From Idiomarinaceae bacterium (GTDB lineage Bacteria; Pseudomonadota; Gammaproteobacteria; Enterobacterales; Alteromonadaceae): a DNA stretch of 64,000 bases. The translations under genes were made by a program, and so were the position numbers. The stretch's first letter is position 1. The number at the start of each line of letters is the position of its first letter. A model generated the notes under the pieces. It had not been told where the DNA came from, ran no database searches, and was given only the letters and a program-made list of their open reading frames with translations. This document shows positions 25,910-35,435 of this stretch, piece after piece. The stretch lies in assembly GCA_002685255.1 (NCBI GenBank), contig NYWU01000001.1, forward strand, positions 103,955-167,954, read 5' to 3'.

Positions 25910-27613
25910 ATGGCAGAGTCCGACAAAGCGATACAGTTCGAACGCTCCGGCGACGATGTTTACGTCAGTATTTTAAAATCGACTGACGGTATCGACGCGG
26001 GCAAGATTAAGACGGCCTTTGAGATGAGTCGTTTTGCTGACGCTTTGCTGGTAAACGATAACGCTTTTAACCAAATCGCCAATAATTTCATACAGTGGCA
26101 AGGCAAAGAACACTCCTCCTCCAGTCATTACAATGAACGCGTAGCCACGCTCGAAGATGCCCAGTTGTATGTTGTTATCAGCGATGACCACATGACAGCG
26201 ACTATTAGTTGTGACGCAGCCCGCGGTGGCGAGCCCATCAAGCGACAAGATATTTTAGAGGCATTGAAAGCCGCAGGTGTTGTCGCAGGTATTAAACGTA
26301 AAATGGTCGATAAGGTCATTAGTCACTCACTCAAAGTTGAGCCTGGTAGTAATTTTGAAGCCACCATTGCACGCGGTGTAACAGCAAAAAATGGCGACAA
26401 TGCTTGGTTCGAACGGCTTGTTGATGACGCTCGGCAACGTGTGTTACAGCCACAAGAACGTGAAGATGGTACGGTCGACATGCGTGATTTAGGTGAGCAG
26501 ATTACCGTTCTTGAGGGCGACCCATTACTCAGGAAGCATCCACCGACCCGAGGCCGTCAAGGCACGACCGTAAAGGGAGATGTGATTGAGGCCATCGACG
26601 GTGAAGATGCTGAAATGATACCCGGCGAAGGCACACGTATTGCTGATGATGATCCGATGCTGATTGTTGCCGAACGTACAGGGATGCCATGGTTTACCCA
26701 TAATTCCGCCAATGTTGACGATGTGCTGACGTTGAAAACCGTGGATGTATCGACGGGTCACGTAAAATTTAAAGGCAGTGTAATTGTTACCGGTAACGTC
26801 ACTGAGGGTATGCGCGTGGAGTGCACAGGTGATATCACGGTGGCAGGCTACGTTGATTCTGCACAGCTCTACGCCGGTGGAAGTATTACCGTGCGTAAGG
26901 GATGTATTGGTCATATTTCTTCTGAAGATGAAGAGCGCTTGCAAGCCGACGAAGCCTATATCCCACACTTATCGTCAAAAATGGATGCCGGCGCTTCAAT
27001 TTGGTGTGCCTATGCACAGTATGCTTTTTTAGAATGTAAGCAATCACTTACTATCGACCGTCAACTGACGCATTGTCATGTCAAATGTACCGGAGAAGCC
27101 TTCATTGGTGGTCAAGATACCATTGCCCGCGGCAAAGTGATTGGAGGTACCTTCGAAACCTGCGCTAATGTTTCTGCGGGTCAACTCGGTGCTCGAGCGG
27201 GTACGCTCACACGTTTTTTACTTTCGGTCCCACCGCCAATGCCCAGTGACTTACAAGCGCTAACCGACTTATACCGCCAGTTACGCGTGACCACTCATAG
27301 TTTGAAGCGCATTAAATTGGGCTTACAGCGCTGCAATTCACTGGCCAATAATGAACAGCAAAAGTCACTCAAACAGTCCTTACGAACGGCGGCCCATAAT
27401 GAGCTCAACCACATGCGTAGCGTACAAAATGACCTCAAAGTGATGCGCGCGTCATTAAAAAACCACCCTACGTTGAGAATTGTCGCCGCAAAAGAGGTCT
27501 TTCCTGGTGTTCAGTTAGAGCATGAGCGCAAAAAACTGCGCATGAAGGAGCATCGGGGTGGTACACTGTTACTATTGAAAGATCACGAACTTAGAATGGA
27601 TATCCTACGATAG
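25910..27613 (+). CDS. FapA-family (DUF342) polymer-like beta-helix protein
   Basis: A 567-residue protein of the FapA/DUF342 family. The middle (about 270-420) has the right-handed beta-helix repeats typical of the family, for example VKFKGSVIVTGNVTEGMRVE and DITVAGYVDSAQLYAGGSIT. The C-terminal part (about 440-520) is helical and probably coiled coil. It is preceded by a 150-residue domain of unknown role. In Vibrio, FapA regulates glucose-PTS and flagellar or polar functions; I do not transfer that role. It lies 80 bases after the Hpt gene and three bases before rsmC. Confidence 0.85.
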   Translation: MAESDKAIQFERSGDDVYVSILKSTDGIDAGKIKTAFEMSRFADALLVNDNAFNQIANNFIQWQGKEHSSSSHYNERVATLEDAQLYVVISDDHMTATISCDAARGGEPIKRQDILEALKAAGVVAGIKRKMVDKVISHSLKVEPGSNFEATIARGVTAKNGDNAWFERLVDDARQRVLQPQEREDGTVDMRDLGEQITVLEGDPLLRKHPPTRGRQGTTVKGDVIEAIDGEDAEMIPGEGTRIADDDPMLIVAERTGMPWFTHNSANVDDVLTLKTVDVSTGHVKFKGSVIVTGNVTEGMRVECTGDITVAGYVDSAQLYAGGSITVRKGCIGHISSEDEERLQADEAYIPHLSSKMDAGASIWCAYAQYAFLECKQSLTIDRQLTHCHVKCTGEAFIGGQDTIARGKVIGGTFETCANVSAGQLGARAGTLTRFLLSVPPPMPSDLQALTDLYRQLRVTTHSLKRIKLGLQRCNSLANNEQQKSLKQSLRTAAHNELNHMRSVQNDLKVMRASLKNHPTLRIVAAKEVFPGVQLEHERKKLRMKEHRGGTLLLLKDHELRMDILR

Positions 27614-27616
27614 CTT

Positions 27617-28636
27617 ATGGCCGTTCAATCGACCTCTGATGCTGTTGCGCGCCTACTCAGTAGACATAGTGATGCCAGTTGGCTTGCTACTCCGCGCGAT
27701 AAACGCCTTGTCATTCATCCCGATGGTAGTCAGCTCGCGCCCTTTTTCGAACATGCGTGGTGTCTGCATGTTGGTCATGTACAACACTACAGTCACGGCG
27801 TATGCCAAGCCAAAGCGCCGACTCTTGCGCACTACGAGCTTATTTTGTTGGTGGTAGCGAAAGAGCAAGCACTTAATCAGTGGCTGCTACAACAAATCGC
27901 GCAACAAGCACCTCAGGCGGCTATTCTCATCGTTGGAGAAAAGCGCGGTGGTGTGACAAGCTTGGTAAAGAAGTTACCCGCAGGTTATGCGACAGCCAAG
28001 AAGCTTGCTTCAGGCAACCATTGCCAGTTATTCGAAACACGGCTAGTCGAGTCACATGCGACTCAAATCGAAGACACCGCACTCCCCTCGTTTGAAGTCA
28101 CGTGGCGGGGTATCCAAGCTCACTTTGACACACTCCCCGGAGTATTCAGTCAAGGTCGCCTAGACCCAGGCACAGCATTATTGCTTGAGCACATACCCGA
28201 CGATTGTCGCGGCAAGGTGCTCGATTTTGCCTGTGGCAGTGGTGTTATCGGTGGTTTAGTTAAGCGTAAATATAATGTCGAGATCGTTGCTTCGGATGTT
28301 AATCCGATGGCCATTGCCAGCACCCAAATGAACTGGCAAGCGCTCGGGGTTGAAGGTCAGATTATGCTGGCAGACGGCTTGCCGCAACTAGACGCAGGCG
28401 GATTCGACTGGATTCTCAGTAACCCCCCTTTCCATACCGGCTTACGCACTGATTACGATATCGGCGAACAGTTTATTCAACAGGCGTATCGACAGTTGCG
28501 TAAAGGTGGTGAGTTGATGATTGTCGCTAACCGCTTTTTACCCTGGCCTGAACACATGCAACGCGTTTTTGGTCATTGCCATGAAGTCGCCGACGATGGC
28601 AAATTTAAAGTCTTAAGAAGCAAGCGTTTAAGTTGA
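27617..28636 (+). CDS. rsmC: 16S rRNA m2G1207 methyltransferase RsmC
   Basis: A 339-residue two-domain methyltransferase that methylates N2 of G1207 in 16S rRNA. The N-terminal half is the degenerate MTase domain (LLSRHSDASWLATPRDKRL). The C-terminal half has the SAM site GKVLDFACGSGVIGGLV and the catalytic ILSNPPFHTG motif. The length matches E. coli RsmC (343). It follows the FapA gene by three bases, so it may be cotranscribed, although the functions look unrelated. Confidence 0.94.
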   Translation: MAVQSTSDAVARLLSRHSDASWLATPRDKRLVIHPDGSQLAPFFEHAWCLHVGHVQHYSHGVCQAKAPTLAHYELILLVVAKEQALNQWLLQQIAQQAPQAAILIVGEKRGGVTSLVKKLPAGYATAKKLASGNHCQLFETRLVESHATQIEDTALPSFEVTWRGIQAHFDTLPGVFSQGRLDPGTALLLEHIPDDCRGKVLDFACGSGVIGGLVKRKYNVEIVASDVNPMAIASTQMNWQALGVEGQIMLADGLPQLDAGGFDWILSNPPFHTGLRTDYDIGEQFIQQAYRQLRKGGELMIVANRFLPWPEHMQRVFGHCHEVADDGKFKVLRSKRLS

Positions 28637-28742
28637 ATATACAATTCTTCACGTTGAATTTGCATAGATTTGGATGCACACTCATTAACCATTTGATAAC
28701 ATAGACTAAACAAGATAACAAAGTCGTCCACGCGTCATAATA

Positions 28743-30362
28743 ATGCAGACCATTTCGCTCAAAAGAGGCCTCATTTACATTGTACTGTTGATTACCACTG
28801 TCGCTTTGGCAATTGGTTTCAGTATCAATCTATTTAGTCAGGTCAGTCAGTATCGCCAAGCACTTTTAGATCGTAGTGAATCAGATGCCCGCATGATCGC
28901 CGCTCACGCGGTGCAAAATTTGGCGTTTAGCGACAATACAGCCGAGCAACGTCGACTCGCAACACTCAGTAATAATCAATTTATTCAACATGTTCATATT
29001 TATAAGATCGACACCGTCAGTGGTGATCTAAGCTTTTTCTCGAGTTATAACAAAGAAGGGTTAGCCCCGATTCCTGCCAAGTTTGCGCAAATAGAGCGCC
29101 TTTCGGAGCCTCGTTTACAAGCCGATTACATTGAAGTCGCACAAGCTATTCAACTCGATGGCCAGGTTGTCGGCTATGTTTATTTGCGCGCCAGCAGCGA
29201 CGAATTACGCTTGTTTAAGCTTCGTTCGCTGGCCGTAGCCGCTACGGTATTCGTGCTCACCTTACTAATCTGCGCACTACTGACATTGCGCCTGCGCCGG
29301 ATACTGAGCCAGCCGTTGGATCGCATTGTAGATATCGTTTCACAGATTTCGCGCAACAAGGATTACGGCTTACGGTTACCTGAATCTCGCGTGAACGAAT
29401 TTAATGAGCTCGGCAACGCGCTCAATATTATGCTTGAGCGCGTGCAGCATCATATTTTGCGTCAGCAAAAGGCCGAGCGCGAAGCTAGCCAACTCAATGC
29501 CGAACTCGAACAGCAGGTGACGCAGCGGACAAAAGCCTTGCGCGAATCGAACCAAGAGCTACTCACCACGCTTGAACAGCTACACAAGTATCAAGGTCAA
29601 CTCGTTGAGTCAGAAAAAATGGCCTCGCTCGGTGATATGGTTGCCGGTGTCGCGCACGAGGTGAATACTCCTATCGGACTCTCAGTGACTGCCTCGACGC
29701 TATTGCAAGACAAATTAGCGGTTATGCGTGAGAAGTTCGATGAAAAGCGCATCTCCACGAATGAGTTCGCGCGCTTCTTAGAGGATTGTGATGAAAACTT
29801 ATCGATTATCTATCGCAACTTAAACCGCGCTGCAGATTTGGTCACCAGCTTTAAGCAAGTCGCGGTTGACCAGTCCTCCGAAGTTGATCGCGCGATCGAT
29901 ATTGAACAGTTTATGCGCGACATGCTGATTTCGGTAAAGCCTCGACGTCTCAACGCCGAGCATTTTCCAATTAACATTGAGTATGCCCCCGGTCTGTGTG
30001 TGGTCACTAAACCGGGCCCACTGAATCAGATTTTAATCAATTTGGTGACTAACTCAATGATGCATGGCTTTGATAATCGCGATAACGGCCAAGTGGATAT
30101 TTTATTTGAACGTCGCGACAACGAATTAGAAATTACTTACCGAGACAATGGTCGAGGTGTACCTCATGACATTGGCAAGAAAATTTTTGACCCCTTTGTT
30201 ACCACCAAGCGAGGCTCGGGTGGCAGTGGCTTAGGCTTGCACCTCGTCTACAACTTGGTTACTCAAGTATTAGGGGGGCAAATACACTTTTTCAGCGAGC
30301 TTAATCATGGGGTCGAATTTATAGTTCGTTTTCCTGTTAAATCGTGCGAAAATCAAACTTAA
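28743..30362 (+). CDS. Membrane sensor histidine kinase (HAMP, HisKA, HATPase)
   Basis: A 539-residue kinase. Transmembrane helices at about 10-32 and 160-183 flank a periplasmic sensor of about 125 residues. A HAMP domain (184-236) and a coiled coil rich in Glu/Gln (235-290) lead to the H-box with H305 (VAGVAHEVNTPIG). The ATPase N, G1 and G2 boxes are visible (LINLVTNSMMHG, YRDNGRGVPHDI, GSGGSGLGLHLV). No receiver or Hpt domain is attached. It lies upstream of arcA, but a 113-base gap and the absence of relay domains make it unlikely to be the ArcS kinase. The signal is unknown. Confidence 0.88.
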   Translation: MQTISLKRGLIYIVLLITTVALAIGFSINLFSQVSQYRQALLDRSESDARMIAAHAVQNLAFSDNTAEQRRLATLSNNQFIQHVHIYKIDTVSGDLSFFSSYNKEGLAPIPAKFAQIERLSEPRLQADYIEVAQAIQLDGQVVGYVYLRASSDELRLFKLRSLAVAATVFVLTLLICALLTLRLRRILSQPLDRIVDIVSQISRNKDYGLRLPESRVNEFNELGNALNIMLERVQHHILRQQKAEREASQLNAELEQQVTQRTKALRESNQELLTTLEQLHKYQGQLVESEKMASLGDMVAGVAHEVNTPIGLSVTASTLLQDKLAVMREKFDEKRISTNEFARFLEDCDENLSIIYRNLNRAADLVTSFKQVAVDQSSEVDRAIDIEQFMRDMLISVKPRRLNAEHFPINIEYAPGLCVVTKPGPLNQILINLVTNSMMHGFDNRDNGQVDILFERRDNELEITYRDNGRGVPHDIGKKIFDPFVTTKRGSGGSGLGLHLVYNLVTQVLGGQIHFFSELNHGVEFIVRFPVKSCENQT

Positions 30363-30475
30363 TCTGGGTTTTTGTTGAAAATTTTTGAACAAAAGTCATA
30401 ATGTGGCATCAATAGGACTGTATTCAGTACTTTTCAATTCGTCACTCGAACTAATTGCTAGGAACGCACTGCTTT

Positions 30476-31198
30476 ATGAACGCCAGACTTTTAATTGTTG
30501 AAGATGAGGTGGTTACTCGCCAAACATTAACGCGACTCTTTCAGCAAGAAGGCTATGAAGTATTTGACGCTGCTGACGGCTTGCAGATGGAAAATATCAT
30601 GCGCCAAGAGCGTATCGACGTCGTTATTATGGACGTTAACTTACCGGGTAAAAACGGTTTAGAGCTCGCAGAGTCTTTACGCGAACGAGATAACATTGGC
30701 CTTATCTTCTTAACCGGAAGAGACAGCGAAGATGATCGATTACTGGCCCTAGAACTCGGCGCCGACGATTATCTGATTAAACCTTATAACCCGAAAGAAC
30801 TGACAATTCGTGTGCGTAACTTGTGCCGTCGCATTGAGTCCTCACGTTCGAGCAGTCCTGTAGATAACGACAGTGTTCAGTTTAACTTTCACGGTTGGCG
30901 TCTAAACAGCGATAGCCGGTGCCTCTACTCTCCGGATAATCAGATGTTCAGACTACCTAAGAGCGAATATCGTGCATTAGAGCTGTTTCTGACCAACCCG
31001 GGTCGCATTCTTGATCGCGAAACGTTAGTGAAGCGTATGTTGGATCGTGAGTTACGTCCAAATGACCGTACGGTTGACGTTGCGATTCGTCGTATTCGTC
31101 GTCACTTTGAATCGCACCCAGAAACGCCTAATTTGATCACGACTATTCACGGTGAAGGCTACCGCTTTATTGGTGAGGTTGAGCAAGAGTCTCAGTGA
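30476..31198 (+). CDS. arcA: Aerobic respiration control response regulator ArcA
   Basis: A 240-residue OmpR-family regulator closely resembling E. coli ArcA along its whole length: VEDEVVTRQTL, the phospho-acceptor D53 in IMDVNLPGKNGLELA, FLTGRDSEDD, K102 in DDYLIKPYNPKELTIR and the winged-helix LPKSEYRALEL, DRTVDVAIRRIRRHFES and TTIHGEGYRFIGE. It controls respiratory and redox genes. The ATG at 30476 gives the family N-terminus; an upstream TTG adds seven residues. It ends seven bases inside convergent hptA. This identifies an Arc system in the organism. Confidence 0.93.
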   Translation: MNARLLIVEDEVVTRQTLTRLFQQEGYEVFDAADGLQMENIMRQERIDVVIMDVNLPGKNGLELAESLRERDNIGLIFLTGRDSEDDRLLALELGADDYLIKPYNPKELTIRVRNLCRRIESSRSSSPVDNDSVQFNFHGWRLNSDSRCLYSPDNQMFRLPKSEYRALELFLTNPGRILDRETLVKRMLDRELRPNDRTVDVAIRRIRRHFESHPETPNLITTIHGEGYRFIGEVEQESQ

Positions 31199-31545
31199 GA
31201 CTGCTGCTCTAGCCAAACTTGAATTTGCTGGCGGTGTGGGATCACACTGTCAGCCCAATTCACCAACCACTGTTCGGCTTTCGGCCAGTCCCACTGTTTC
31301 TTCTCTAGATCTTCCATATAAACTGCAAGTGACTTGAGCCCCACAGAGCGGCAGGCGCCTTTGACCTTGTGCGCTTGCGAACGCAAGGCGGCCTCGTCTT
31401 TATTTTTAGCCGCTTCATGAAGTAAACTCGCATACCCTTGAATCACCTTGTCAAAAGTCTGTAGGCTTAGCTCTAGTCCTTCTTTACCCAGCGATTGGTA
31501 ATATTGCTGCAGCAATTCGGTATCGAGTACATCAGAATTTGTCAT
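31192..31545 (-). CDS. hptA: Phosphotransfer protein HptA (ArcB-like Hpt domain)
   Basis: A 117-residue stand-alone Hpt protein. The phospho-histidine is H59 in QAHKVKGACRSVGLKSLA, and the C-terminal helix MEDLEKKQWDWPKAEQWL resembles the Hpt domain at the end of E. coli ArcB. In Shewanella, ArcB is split into the hybrid kinase ArcS and a separate HptA that phosphorylates ArcA; the position tail to tail with arcA (seven-base overlap) supports the same arrangement. No ArcS-type hybrid kinase lies in the window. Confidence 0.82.
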   Translation of the reverse strand: MTNSDVLDTELLQQYYQSLGKEGLELSLQTFDKVIQGYASLLHEAAKNKDEAALRSQAHKVKGACRSVGLKSLAVYMEDLEKKQWDWPKAEQWLVNWADSVIPHRQQIQVWLEQQSH

Positions 31546-31600
31546 ATCTTATCCATTCTAAATCTAAAACCTTATCCTGTGCGTAATCGTACATTGAGTC

Positions 31601-31632
31601 AACCGATACCTTTAATCGGTTTTATTTGATTA
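31601..31632 (+). other. Hairpin with T-rich tail in the hptA-folE2 spacer
   Basis: AACCGAT (31601-31607) and ATCGGTT (31615-31621) form a perfect 7-base stem with a 7-base loop, followed by TTTATTTGATTAATTTTT on the plus strand. It resembles a weak intrinsic terminator. Possible uses are ending antisense readthrough from arcA or attenuating folE2 transcription. A TATACT near 31675 lies closer to folE2 and may be its -10 element. Confidence 0.4.
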
Positions 31633-31733
31633 ATTTTTAGCTTCGGGAATGAAATGATCCCCCTATCTAAGATATACTACTGGACTTGAAGTTTATGCTT
31701 GATAAATTGAAGAAAGAGCGGAGTTCCAAACGA

Positions 31734-32660
31734 ATGCCGAACAGTATGCCCGATGTAGCTAACCAAACGCAGGCCCAGACTGAGGGGACCTTGGATTGGG
31801 TTGGCATGAGCAATATCGAAGTACCTATTATGGTTGCAGCGTCTGATGCTTCCGAGCGTCCTGTTGCAGCTCACGTTGAAGCTTTTGTTAACCTAAAAGA
31901 TCCAAAAGCCAAAGGCATTCACATGTCTCGCCTTTATCTTCTTTTAGATCAGCTATCGACTGAGGGTGAATTAAGTCATGCTTCCCTGAAGCAATTGTTG
32001 CGCGACTTTATTGAGAGCCACCAAGACATCAGCGACCGTGCATTTATAAAATTCGATTTTGACTACCATTTACGCCGCGAATCATTGATTAGTCGCAAAA
32101 AAGGTTGGAAAGCGTATCCAGTGAGTTTAACTGGGCGTTACGACGAAGGTCATTTGAACCTCGAGTTAGCCGTCGATGTACCCTACTCTTCAACTTGTCC
32201 TTGTTCAGCGGCATTGGCGCGTCAGTTAATTCAAGAGGCGTTCGACGAGAAGTTTGCTGGTCAGGATAGCGTTGATAAAGCGACCATTCATCAGTGGTTA
32301 GGTAGTACTGAGGGTATTGTTGCGACGCCACATAGCCAGCGGTCCACAGCGCAGGTTAAAGTTGCATTGAGCGATAGTGTTGAAGAATTCCCTATTGTGG
32401 CGCTCGTAGATGCTATTGAAGATGCGCTTAAGACCCCTGTTCAAGCCGCCGTTAAGCGTGAGGATGAACAAGAATTTGCACGCCTCAACGGACAAAACTT
32501 GATGTTTTGTGAGGACGCATCGCGCCGTCTGCAACACAAGCTTAACCAGATGCCTATTTTTGAAGATTTCTGGGTTCGCGTGAACCATTACGAGTCGTTG
32601 CATGCGCACGACGCTGTCAGTGTCACCACGAAAGGCGTCAAAGGTGGTTATAGTTCGTAA
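31734..32660 (+). CDS. folE2: GTP cyclohydrolase FolE2 (type IB)
   Basis: A 308-residue GTP cyclohydrolase of the metal-flexible type IB, which makes dihydroneopterin triphosphate for folate and queuosine-type pathways. The catalytic cysteine motif [15 protein letters not shown] and conserved [21 protein letters not shown] and [12 protein letters not shown] are visible. I start at ATG 31734 ([13 protein letters not shown]), preceded by GGAG; longer readings begin at TTG or ATG codons without a good Shine-Dalgarno. FolE2 often replaces zinc-dependent FolE under zinc limitation; no clear Zur box is seen. It ends at a strong terminator. Confidence 0.93.
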   Translation: MPNSMPDVANQTQAQTEGTLDWVGMSNIEVPIMVAASDASERPVAAHVEAFVNLKDPKAKGIHMSRLYLLLDQLSTEGELSHASLKQLLRDFIESHQDISDRAFIKFDFDYHLRRESLISRKKGWKAYPVSLTGRYDEGHLNLELAVDVPYSSTCPCSAALARQLIQEAFDEKFAGQDSVDKATIHQWLGSTEGIVATPHSQRSTAQVKVALSDSVEEFPIVALVDAIEDALKTPVQAAVKREDEQEFARLNGQNLMFCEDASRRLQHKLNQMPIFEDFWVRVNHYESLHAHDAVSVTTKGVKGGYSS

Positions 32661-32684
32661 ATCGAGCAGACACCGCGATATAAG

Positions 32685-32720
32685 AAAAAGCTTGGCAAAT
32701 CGCCAAGCTTTTTTGTTTTT
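32685..32720 (+). terminator. Rho-independent terminator of folE2
   Basis: AAAAAGCTTGGC pairs with GCCAAGCTTTTT across a five-base loop and is followed by TTTTGTTTTT. It lies 25 bases after the folE2 stop and before the DUF2726 gene. Confidence 0.9.
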
Positions 32721-32783
32721 GGCACACTAGTTGCAACACATATCTCAACAAATCATCCGTCAAACTTTTGTTGAGGTGTCACG

Positions 32784-33371
32784 ATGGAAATTATTCTTTT
32801 ATTGTTCGTTGGTGTATTAATCGCTGTTGCTGTTATTGCTAGCCGTATGTCGGAAAGCTACGTGCCTTATCCTTATAAGATGAAAGATGTTACGTTTTGT
32901 TCGGCTCAAGAAGCACAGTTCCTTACCTTGCTCGATAAAGCCGTCAGTGACGATTTTAGGATTTTCACCAAAGTGCGTCTAAGCGATATCGTAGCGGTCA
33001 AAAGCGGTCTATCTCGAGCCGCTCAGAAAGATGCGCAAACTAAAGCAAGCCACCGTATTCTTGACTATGTACTGTGTGATATCGAGACGATGGAAATTAA
33101 GGCGGTTATTGAGCTTGAACCTGCCTCACCACAACTGAACCAGCAAAAGCGCAACCTATTTTTGAAGAATGCGTTAGCGGCCGCAGGCCTTCCATTTTTG
33201 CGCTTTAAAGCACAACCAGGTTACCGCGTTGCTGAACTGAATCAGTACATTCACGCCAAGATCCAACAAGCAGAGCACATTAAAGCGGCCGTCCCCGGTG
33301 GTAATAAAGCGCAGCCACAAGCGACGACCCACACCGGAAAACAAAACGAAGAATCGCCTATTGCAGCTTAA
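32784..33371 (+). CDS. DUF2726 domain protein, membrane-anchored
   Basis: A 195-residue protein with one N-terminal membrane helix (MEIILLLFVGVLIAVAVIA) and a DUF2726 domain at about 40-160 (FTKVRLSDIVAV, HRILDYVLCDIETMEIKAVIELE, KNALAAAGLPFLRFKAQPGY). The acidic/lysine pattern in DYVLC...ELE with a following QxK-type element is reminiscent of restriction-endonuclease-like folds, to which DUF2726 has been compared; catalytic activity is not established. The Gln/Thr-rich tail is probably disordered. It precedes the CobD/CbiB-like gene by 24 bases. Confidence 0.8.
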   Translation: MEIILLLFVGVLIAVAVIASRMSESYVPYPYKMKDVTFCSAQEAQFLTLLDKAVSDDFRIFTKVRLSDIVAVKSGLSRAAQKDAQTKASHRILDYVLCDIETMEIKAVIELEPASPQLNQQKRNLFLKNALAAAGLPFLRFKAQPGYRVAELNQYIHAKIQQAEHIKAAVPGGNKAQPQATTHTGKQNEESPIAA

Positions 33372-33395
33372 AGTAGACTCTGTAAAACTGCGATA

Positions 33396-34346
33396 ATGGA
33401 CACTCAATATCTGCAGTGGTTTTACCACCCCATCGTACTTGCAACATTAGCGCTCGTTCTCGAGCGCTTTTTTTCGTTACCGGAACAATGGCACCCACTG
33501 ACTATTTTCCGCCTATTTGCCAAATTTCTGACAGACAAGGTATGCCACCCAGAGCACGGCGCGACACAGCAAACCCTTGCTGGCGCCTTATTAATGGGCT
33601 TATTGTTAGTTATCTGTCTAACGCCTGTAATTGTCATTCAAATGAGTGCCGAGTTACATCAACTCACGGCAACGATATGGCTTTGGTTTGCGATAAAGTA
33701 TAAGCGAACCTATGACCTTACAAAACTCGCCGCCCGTGCACTTAACAAGGGGCAAAAACGTGCCGCACGCGCTATTATCAGGCGCTGTGTTGCTTATGAT
33801 TGCGAGCAGTTAAGTCCACTTGGTTTAGCTAAGGCGGTTTTAGAAGTTCGACTACGCATACTTTTGGTCAACGTGTTAGCGCCGCTTTTCACCTGGTATA
33901 TAGCCGGCTCTACCGCCGCACTGGGGGTTCGCTTAATTATTGAGTGTTATCATTTATGGCCACAAGCGGCGCCCCGATATCGGTTCTTTGGTATGTCGTC
34001 GCAGTGGTTGTATAACACTATCGAGACTCTCATTTTGTTGGTTCCAGCGCTGCTATTGATGCCTGTGGCATGGTTAGCAGGACCAAGGGCAGCAGTGCCG
34101 ATCCGCCAAGGTCATGGCATGTCGCTCGGTGCGTTTCTTTGGCTTGATGTGCTGAGTCGACTGCATCGTGTTAGCTTAGGGGGTCCGCAGAAATACCAAA
34201 AAAGGCGCATCGCTCGGACCCGCTTTGATGGCCCCTCCGCCACCCATAAACTACTGCAAAAACGCGATTTAACAGGGATTTGGCTCGACATCGTGGTTAT
34301 CGTGCAGGTTTTTCTGTGTTTGCTATTGTTCATTTATCGACCCTGA
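33396..34346 (+). CDS. CobD/CbiB-AmpE superfamily integral membrane protein
   Basis: A 316-residue polytopic protein. The opening ATLALVLERFFSLPEQWHPL and the late LGGPQKYQKRRIARTRFDGP resemble the conserved ends of CobD/CbiB adenosylcobinamide-phosphate synthases and of AmpE, the beta-lactamase-signalling relative. No other cobalamin gene is nearby, so a genuine role in cobinamide assembly is unproven. Hydrophobic segments lie at about 61-81, 87-107, 153-175, 206-228 and 295-313. It is downstream of DUF2726 and just upstream of the adenosine kinase gene. Confidence 0.65.
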   Translation: MDTQYLQWFYHPIVLATLALVLERFFSLPEQWHPLTIFRLFAKFLTDKVCHPEHGATQQTLAGALLMGLLLVICLTPVIVIQMSAELHQLTATIWLWFAIKYKRTYDLTKLAARALNKGQKRAARAIIRRCVAYDCEQLSPLGLAKAVLEVRLRILLVNVLAPLFTWYIAGSTAALGVRLIIECYHLWPQAAPRYRFFGMSSQWLYNTIETLILLVPALLLMPVAWLAGPRAAVPIRQGHGMSLGAFLWLDVLSRLHRVSLGGPQKYQKRRIARTRFDGPSATHKLLQKRDLTGIWLDIVVIVQVFLCLLLFIYRP

Positions 34347-34395
34347 GGTCGAGTTCGTATATACTGTGCGCCCTAATAAGCAACCGAAAGTAATT

Positions 34396-35400
34396 ATGAA
34401 AACCATTGATGTAATTGGCATCGGCAACGCACTCGTCGATCAGGAATTTGAAGTCAGTGAAGACTTCCTAGCCAAACACCATTTGGAAAAAGGCATGATG
34501 GCACTCATTGAGGAAGACGATCAGAACAAACTGATCGCTGAACTCAGCACAATGGGTGAACTTAAAAAGCAATGCGGCGGTGGCTCTGCAGCTAACTCAT
34601 TGGTCGCTTTTGCACAGTTTGGTGGCTCTGCTTTTTATTGTTGTAAAGTCGCTAATGACGAAGCTGGCGATTTCTATCAGCGTGACCTCGAGCATGTCGG
34701 CATTCAAACGAACCTCACCAGCCAAGATAATGATGGTACTACGGGCCGTTGTTTGGTCATGGTGACCCCCGATGCAGAGCGCACCATGCGCACGCACTTG
34801 GGTATTACAGCTGATCTATCCACTCATGAGCTTCATCCGGACGCGATCGCGGCAGCAAAATACCTCTACATCGAAGGTTACTTAATTACTTCTGAAATAG
34901 CGCGTGAAGCTATCGCTGAAGCGAAACGCATTGCGCGTGAAAATGACACAAAGATTGTCATGACTTGTTCCGATCCCGCGATGGTTAAGTACTTCCGCGA
35001 TGGTATCGATGAAATCCTTGATGGCGGTGTCGACTTGATGTTCTGCAATAAAGAAGAAGCAGAACTTTTAACCGGTGAAACGGATCCACACGCCGCTGCA
35101 CAACGTTTATTAAACTGCGCATCGACCGTTGCTATCACTCTCGGTAAAGAAGGTGCGTTAATTGCTGATGCTGAACGTCAGATCCATATTCCAGGCGTTC
35201 CTGTTCAAGCGGTCGATACGAACGGGGCAGGCGATATGTTCGCCGGCGCAATGCTGTACGGTATTACTCAAGATATGCAGCTTGAGCAAGCCGGTCGACT
35301 CGCCAGTTTAGCTGCGGCGGAGCTTGTGACTGAATTCGGCGCACGCTTGAGCAAAGAGCGTCAACAGCAACTTTTGGAAAAGCTGCTAAGCTACGCTTAA
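34396..35400 (+). CDS. PfkB-family adenosine kinase
   Basis: A 334-residue ribokinase-family enzyme. The family signatures are visible: [18 protein letters not shown] near the N-terminus, [12 protein letters not shown], and the ATP/catalytic motif [16 protein letters not shown] with its base aspartate. The start is ATG 34396 ([18 protein letters not shown]); an upstream GTG would add ten residues. The next gene is ahcY, so phosphorylation of adenosine released from S-adenosylhomocysteine is the most likely reaction. This would pull the reversible AhcY reaction forward. Confidence 0.88.
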   Translation: MKTIDVIGIGNALVDQEFEVSEDFLAKHHLEKGMMALIEEDDQNKLIAELSTMGELKKQCGGGSAANSLVAFAQFGGSAFYCCKVANDEAGDFYQRDLEHVGIQTNLTSQDNDGTTGRCLVMVTPDAERTMRTHLGITADLSTHELHPDAIAAAKYLYIEGYLITSEIAREAIAEAKRIARENDTKIVMTCSDPAMVKYFRDGIDEILDGGVDLMFCNKEEAELLTGETDPHAAAQRLLNCASTVAITLGKEGALIADAERQIHIPGVPVQAVDTNGAGDMFAGAMLYGITQDMQLEQAGRLASLAAAELVTEFGARLSKERQQQLLEKLLSYA

Positions 35401-35435
35401 CACCCATTTTTTATGCAAAGGATAACGGTAGCATT

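Noticed and set aside
26525..26968. 147-residue minus-strand frame inside the FapA-family gene
   Set aside because: Antisense shadow; no family features and no Shine-Dalgarno.
28743..30362. Sensor kinase as ArcS or ArcB for neighbouring arcA
   Set aside because: It lacks the receiver, PAS and Hpt domains of Arc kinases and has a separate spacer, so no pairing can be claimed.
33396..34346. Genuine cobalamin synthesis gene cobD
   Set aside because: No other cobalamin gene is present, and the family includes AmpE; only superfamily membership is supported.
34337..34352. TCGACC-CTGA-GGTCGA inverted repeat at the end of the CobD-like gene as terminator
   Set aside because: Only six pairs, overlaps the stop codon and has no T-run.
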